Source: Ancylomarina sp. DW003 | GTDB lineage: Bacteria > Bacteroidota > Bacteroidia > Bacteroidales > Marinifilaceae | DNA: 64,000 bases | Direction: 5' to 3' | Assembly (NCBI RefSeq): GCF_029029505.1 | Contig: NZ_JAKJSD010000021.1 | Location: forward strand, 16,276-80,275 | Part shown: positions 61,215 through 64,000 of the stretch, in pieces | How the letters are laid out: each line of letters starts with the position of its first letter | Numbering within the stretch: position 1 is the stretch's first letter | Translations under genes and position numbers: made by a program | The notes under the pieces: generated by a model | Seen by the model: only the letters and a program-made list of their open reading frames with translations | Databases searched by the model: none | Told to the model about the DNA's origin: nothing

Positions 61215-62927
61215 TTAATGAGAAGCACCTTTAACTTTTAGTTTATCGCCAGTATCCTTTGCTACAGCTCTTTTCCATTTTTCGCTATAACCAGGTTGTT
61301 TCATTGTTGGGTTCTGCTTGTCGCCATCCTTAGTTTTGATGTTACCATCCATAAACTTAGCAAATAGATAACCGTAGAAGTCTCTCCACTCATTTGTAAG
61401 GTTGTCACCTTGGTTACAAGAGAAATCGGTTAAGAATTCGATTGCAGCAGCTTCGTTAGTTTTAAACATACCTTCAGCAGCCATATCGATAATCTTAGTG
61501 AAGTTCTGGTATTTTGTTTCAAGAGCAACTTGTTTGTCTCTTATTTCAGGGTGAATTGCATTGTAACGCGTATAAGCCAAGTTAGTTACTTGGTTGAATA
61601 CCCAGAATGCAGATTTGTTGGTGAAATCCATCATTTTACCATTACCAACAGCAAAAGATTTAGGAACACGTGTAGATCCACAATACATTGGGAAATAAAC
61701 CGAAGAAGCAGCATCGTCAACACCAAACCAGTTGATTCCACCTACAGCATCGGGTAACCAGTCACGAGATTGTGCTACAAAAGAGAAACCTGTTTGTTGA
61801 GTTGCTGTTGCACGTTCGTTGCAATAAGTTACACCGTCAACTTCCCAAGTTAATGGTCTCCAACGGTAAGGGTTGCCAAATGGACCAGCACCCATATCTT
61901 TAGACATATCCAATTCTGTTCCTTCAAGGTGATCTCTCATGGCATCCATTAGTACCGAAAGCTCAACTTTTTTATCTGGCTTAATCCAAAGAGGCATACG
62001 GTTGCTTGCATAACCTTTTTTATCAAGTTTTACATTTCCTTTTGCGTAATCGAAATGCTTGTCCATGTCCTTGCTTACGCGGTTAAAGAAAGTCCAAACG
62101 CGCATTTCGCAATATCGTGCTCCACCAAAATCTACAGGACCATAAGAATCGGAGAAACTAAAGTTTTTGTTTTTTCCATCCTTAGGGTATAAAGCTTTTT
62201 CTTTGGCAAAAGAAATAACATCCTTAGCATAAACAGTTGTAACTTCAGGATTGAAAATTTTATCCATTTTGTCAGAAGAGATGGATGTTTTGCCTTCCAA
62301 TGGGAAAGTTGTGATACGAGCGTGGTTTCCGTGTCCGCTCACATAGCCATCAGGAATCATACGTGCTACCCAAACAGCACCTTTTTCGCCATTTCCTTTT
62401 CCAATCATTTCAAGAATCCAAACCTCATTTTTATCAGAGATTGAGAAAGATTCTCCTGAGCTATAGTAACCGTAAGTTTCAACTAATTCAGTCATTACTT
62501 TAATAGCCTCACGAGCTGTTTTAGAACGTTGAAGTGCTAAATACATTAAACTTCCGTAGTCGATTAAAGCACCTTCTTGTGACCCCAATTGCTTAACGCC
62601 ACCCCAAGTGGATTCGCCTATAGCCAATTGAAATTCATTCATGTTTCCAACCACATTATATGTGTGTGCAACCTGAGGAATTTGACCTAAATACTTTCCG
62701 GTATCCCATTCATAAACATCAATCATAGTACCTTCTGCCCAATCAGCAGCAGGGCGGAAGTAAAGCTCACCATATAAAACGTGTGAGTCAGCTGCATAGG
62801 TAATCATGTTGGAACCATCGGCACTAGCACCTTTGGTTACTAGGTAATTGGTACATGCGCTGGCAGTTGAAGCTGTAAAAATGGCTAACAACATGAACAG
62901 CGATGCGAAAATCGATAACTTTTTCAT
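61215..62927 (-). CDS. C69 family dipeptidase
   Basis: The 570-residue secreted peptidase has signal peptide LLAIFTASTASA. The next residue, C25 in ACTNYLVTKGASADGSNM, is the expected nucleophile exposed by cleavage, as in the Ntn-hydrolase-type C69 peptidases. Family motifs include GNMNEFQLAIGESTWGG, LMYLALQRSKTAREAIKVM and GMIPDGYVSGHGNHARI-like RMIPDGYVSGHGNHARITTF. It cleaves dipeptides, presumably in the periplasm or cell surface. The length is typical. Its promoter-like box lies at 63043-63050. Confidence 0.93.
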   Translation of the reverse strand: MKKLSIFASLFMLLAIFTASTASACTNYLVTKGASADGSNMITYAADSHVLYGELYFRPAADWAEGTMIDVYEWDTGKYLGQIPQVAHTYNVVGNMNEFQLAIGESTWGGVKQLGSQEGALIDYGSLMYLALQRSKTAREAIKVMTELVETYGYYSSGESFSISDKNEVWILEMIGKGNGEKGAVWVARMIPDGYVSGHGNHARITTFPLEGKTSISSDKMDKIFNPEVTTVYAKDVISFAKEKALYPKDGKNKNFSFSDSYGPVDFGGARYCEMRVWTFFNRVSKDMDKHFDYAKGNVKLDKKGYASNRMPLWIKPDKKVELSVLMDAMRDHLEGTELDMSKDMGAGPFGNPYRWRPLTWEVDGVTYCNERATATQQTGFSFVAQSRDWLPDAVGGINWFGVDDAASSVYFPMYCGSTRVPKSFAVGNGKMMDFTNKSAFWVFNQVTNLAYTRYNAIHPEIRDKQVALETKYQNFTKIIDMAAEGMFKTNEAAAIEFLTDFSCNQGDNLTNEWRDFYGYLFAKFMDGNIKTKDGDKQNPTMKQPGYSEKWKRAVAKDTGDKLKVKGASH

Positions 62928-63042
62928 TCTAATTGTTTTAGCTGGTCTAAAGACAGTTAATATTTGTTTGTTCTATTCTTTGTAGGTAGATATTCATCCT
63001 TAATTGGCATCAATAAAGGTGCCAGCTCTAAATGAACCTGTA

Positions 63043-63050
63043 CAAAAATA
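63043..63050 (-). promoter_or_regulatory. Possible -7 box for the C69 gene
   Basis: Read on the minus strand it is TATTTTTG, fitting TAnnTTTG. It lies 116 nt before the C69 start codon. No good -33 element was found at the right distance, so it is tentative. Confidence 0.3.
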
Positions 63051-63161
63051 GCAAAAAATGGGAGATTAGAAAGTGATATTTGCTCTATTGATATGTGTTG
63101 AATAATATACTATTTCTGGCTTTAGGGATAGACTACTTTGCCAAGGAGGAAGGGGGTTAAA

Positions 63162-63203
63162 CAAAAAATAAGTGTATCTCTTATTGTTGAGGGATACACT
63201 TAT
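63162..63203 (-). terminator. Terminator of the small secreted-protein gene
   Basis: A 13-bp stem (63168-63180 with 63191-63203, one G-T pair, core AAGTGTATC/GATACACTT) precedes TTTTTTG on the minus strand. A further perfect hairpin, TGATGTTTT/AAAACATCA (63212-63232), lies between it and the gene. Confidence 0.8.
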
Positions 63204-63247
63204 ATAAATGTTGATGTTTTATAAAAACATCATGCTGACTAGAATTC

Positions 63248-63655
63248 TTATTTTTTGAAGGCATAGCTTGAGTTATTGTTCTTACACTCGGCTATTTGTG
63301 TTCTTTCTGTTGAAACGGCTAACTTTTGCTCTTTTACAACAAATTGCTCTTCAATTCGAGTATTTTTTCCTACCAATACCAATGCGTAATTACCATCAGC
63401 TAAATGAGAGAGGTCGAACAGTTTTTGCATGTTGGTTTCGGCTTCTATCGTTTCACTATAAAAAAGATCACCCTCTTCGTTGTAAACTTTCAATTTAAGG
63501 TTTGTTGTACTTGTATTAAATACAGATACAATAGAATAGTCTGTGTTTAAATAATTGTTGATTCGAAGGTTACCACTTGCAAATGCAGTGCTTAGACTAA
63601 ATGTTAATATGGCGACTAGAGCCAATCCTTTCAATTTCAATTTTAGATTCTTCAT
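63248..63655 (-). CDS. Small secreted protein with Ig-like (DUF3244-like) strand pattern
   Basis: The 135-residue protein has a signal peptide (LALVAILTFSLSTAFASG). The mature part alternates short beta strands (SIVSVFNTSTTNLKLKVYNE, GDLFYSETIEAETNM, LFDLSHLADGNYALVLVGKN) ending in a Lys-rich tail. The DLSHLADGNYALVL stretch resembles the Por/DUF3244-type Ig domains that Bacteroidota attach to secreted proteins, here as a stand-alone chain. No catalytic motif. The next gene on the same strand (C69) is separated by terminators. Confidence 0.65.
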   Translation of the reverse strand: MKNLKLKLKGLALVAILTFSLSTAFASGNLRINNYLNTDYSIVSVFNTSTTNLKLKVYNEEGDLFYSETIEAETNMQKLFDLSHLADGNYALVLVGKNTRIEEQFVVKEQKLAVSTERTQIAECKNNNSSYAFKK

Positions 63656-64000
63656 CTGTTTAAAAATTTTGGTTAATAATTATATGTTTCTGTCAAACGT
63701 CTTATGTGGTTTTGTTCGACATTGTAAAGCTATGAAGTAATCTTAGAAAAGATCTGGATAAAATTGCTTGAAGCGACTGTTTTTGCAATTATTTTCAATT
63801 CAAACGGTTTCGGTAAGCCCCGAAAATGTTTGCGTTGCAGAAGATTATTAAAGAAAATTATCATTAATAGCATGTTTTTGAGAATTTACCAATTATGATA
63901 ACGTTTTCGAAAAAGAGTAAAAGTGTGCAAAACGTCATTTTTTGCAAAATTGGATAGGAAAAGTGTTTCCTTTTTGAATTATTGAGACTGTTTTTGTCAC
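63656..64000. other. Gene-free end of window
   Basis: AT-rich, with no convincing reading frame, repeat or terminator. It should hold the promoter of the small secreted-protein gene, but no clear element was seen. Confidence 0.4.

Overview
The window looks like chromosomal DNA of an AT-rich Bacteroidota, most probably a marine Marinilabiliales-type organism (Labilibaculum/Ancylomarina/Marinifilum-like). This rests on gene content: two FecI/FecR/SusC/SusD loci, TlpA-type lipoproteins, an HU-HIG DNA-binding protein, a C69 dipeptidase, a TATATTTG/TACATTTG-type promoter box and an anaerobic B12 cluster. The genus is inferred; there is no rRNA gene in the window. No tRNA, CRISPR array or intact insertion sequence was seen.

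Layout. 1-4.6 kb: the 3' part of a very large protein with an HPr-kinase/PEPCK-like P-loop. 4.8-24.9 kb: module 1, with ECF sigma factor, FecR anti-sigma, SusC, SusD, DUF4843-type lipoprotein and PKD-like lipoprotein, then (after a hairpin and a 0.7 kb gap) an ABC ATPase, a fused ABC permease/GldG-like protein, four thioredoxin-fold proteins and a shortened relative that lacks the thioredoxin domain. 25.3-34.5 kb: module 2, with ECF sigma, FecR, SusC, SusD, a decayed TlpA pseudogene and an intact TlpA lipoprotein. 34.8-44.5 kb: HU-like protein (minus strand), DsbD, M16 peptidase, CyuA-type L-cysteine desulfidase, universal stress protein. 44.7-46.2 kb: sodium/solute symporter (minus strand). 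46.4-59.3 kb: a cobalamin riboswitch followed by a one-direction corrin-ring and cobalt-uptake cluster (sirC, cobA, cbiX, cbiL, cbiH-cbiC, cbiE-cbiT, cbiG-cbiF, cbiJ-cbiD, cbiM, cbiN, cbiQ, cbiO). 59.4-64 kb: DUF493 protein, outer-membrane barrel protein, C69 dipeptidase and a small secreted protein.

How it may work together. Modules 1 and 2 combine TonB-dependent outer-membrane uptake (SusCD) with periplasmic CGPC thioredoxin-fold proteins. A promoter-like motif (kTCACCC, 16-17 nt, nnnTTAy) lies before sigma factor 1, before both fecR genes at exactly the same distance from the start codon, and before dsbD. DsbD is the inner-membrane enzyme that would supply reducing electrons to periplasmic thioredoxin-like proteins. 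The working hypothesis is an ECF-sigma-controlled system that imports a substrate and handles disulfides in the envelope, with an ABC-type export or energy-coupling component of unknown cargo. The neighbouring M16 peptidase and cysteine desulfidase would fit use of cysteine-containing peptides, but that link is inference.

The B12 cluster is well supported: early cobalt insertion (CbiX), four two-domain fusion enzymes, and a complete CbiMNQO transporter. The late steps (CbiA, CbiP, CbiB, CobU/T/S, adenosyltransferase) are not in this window. Several gene-free gaps hold hairpins and short interspersed repeats, listed individually.
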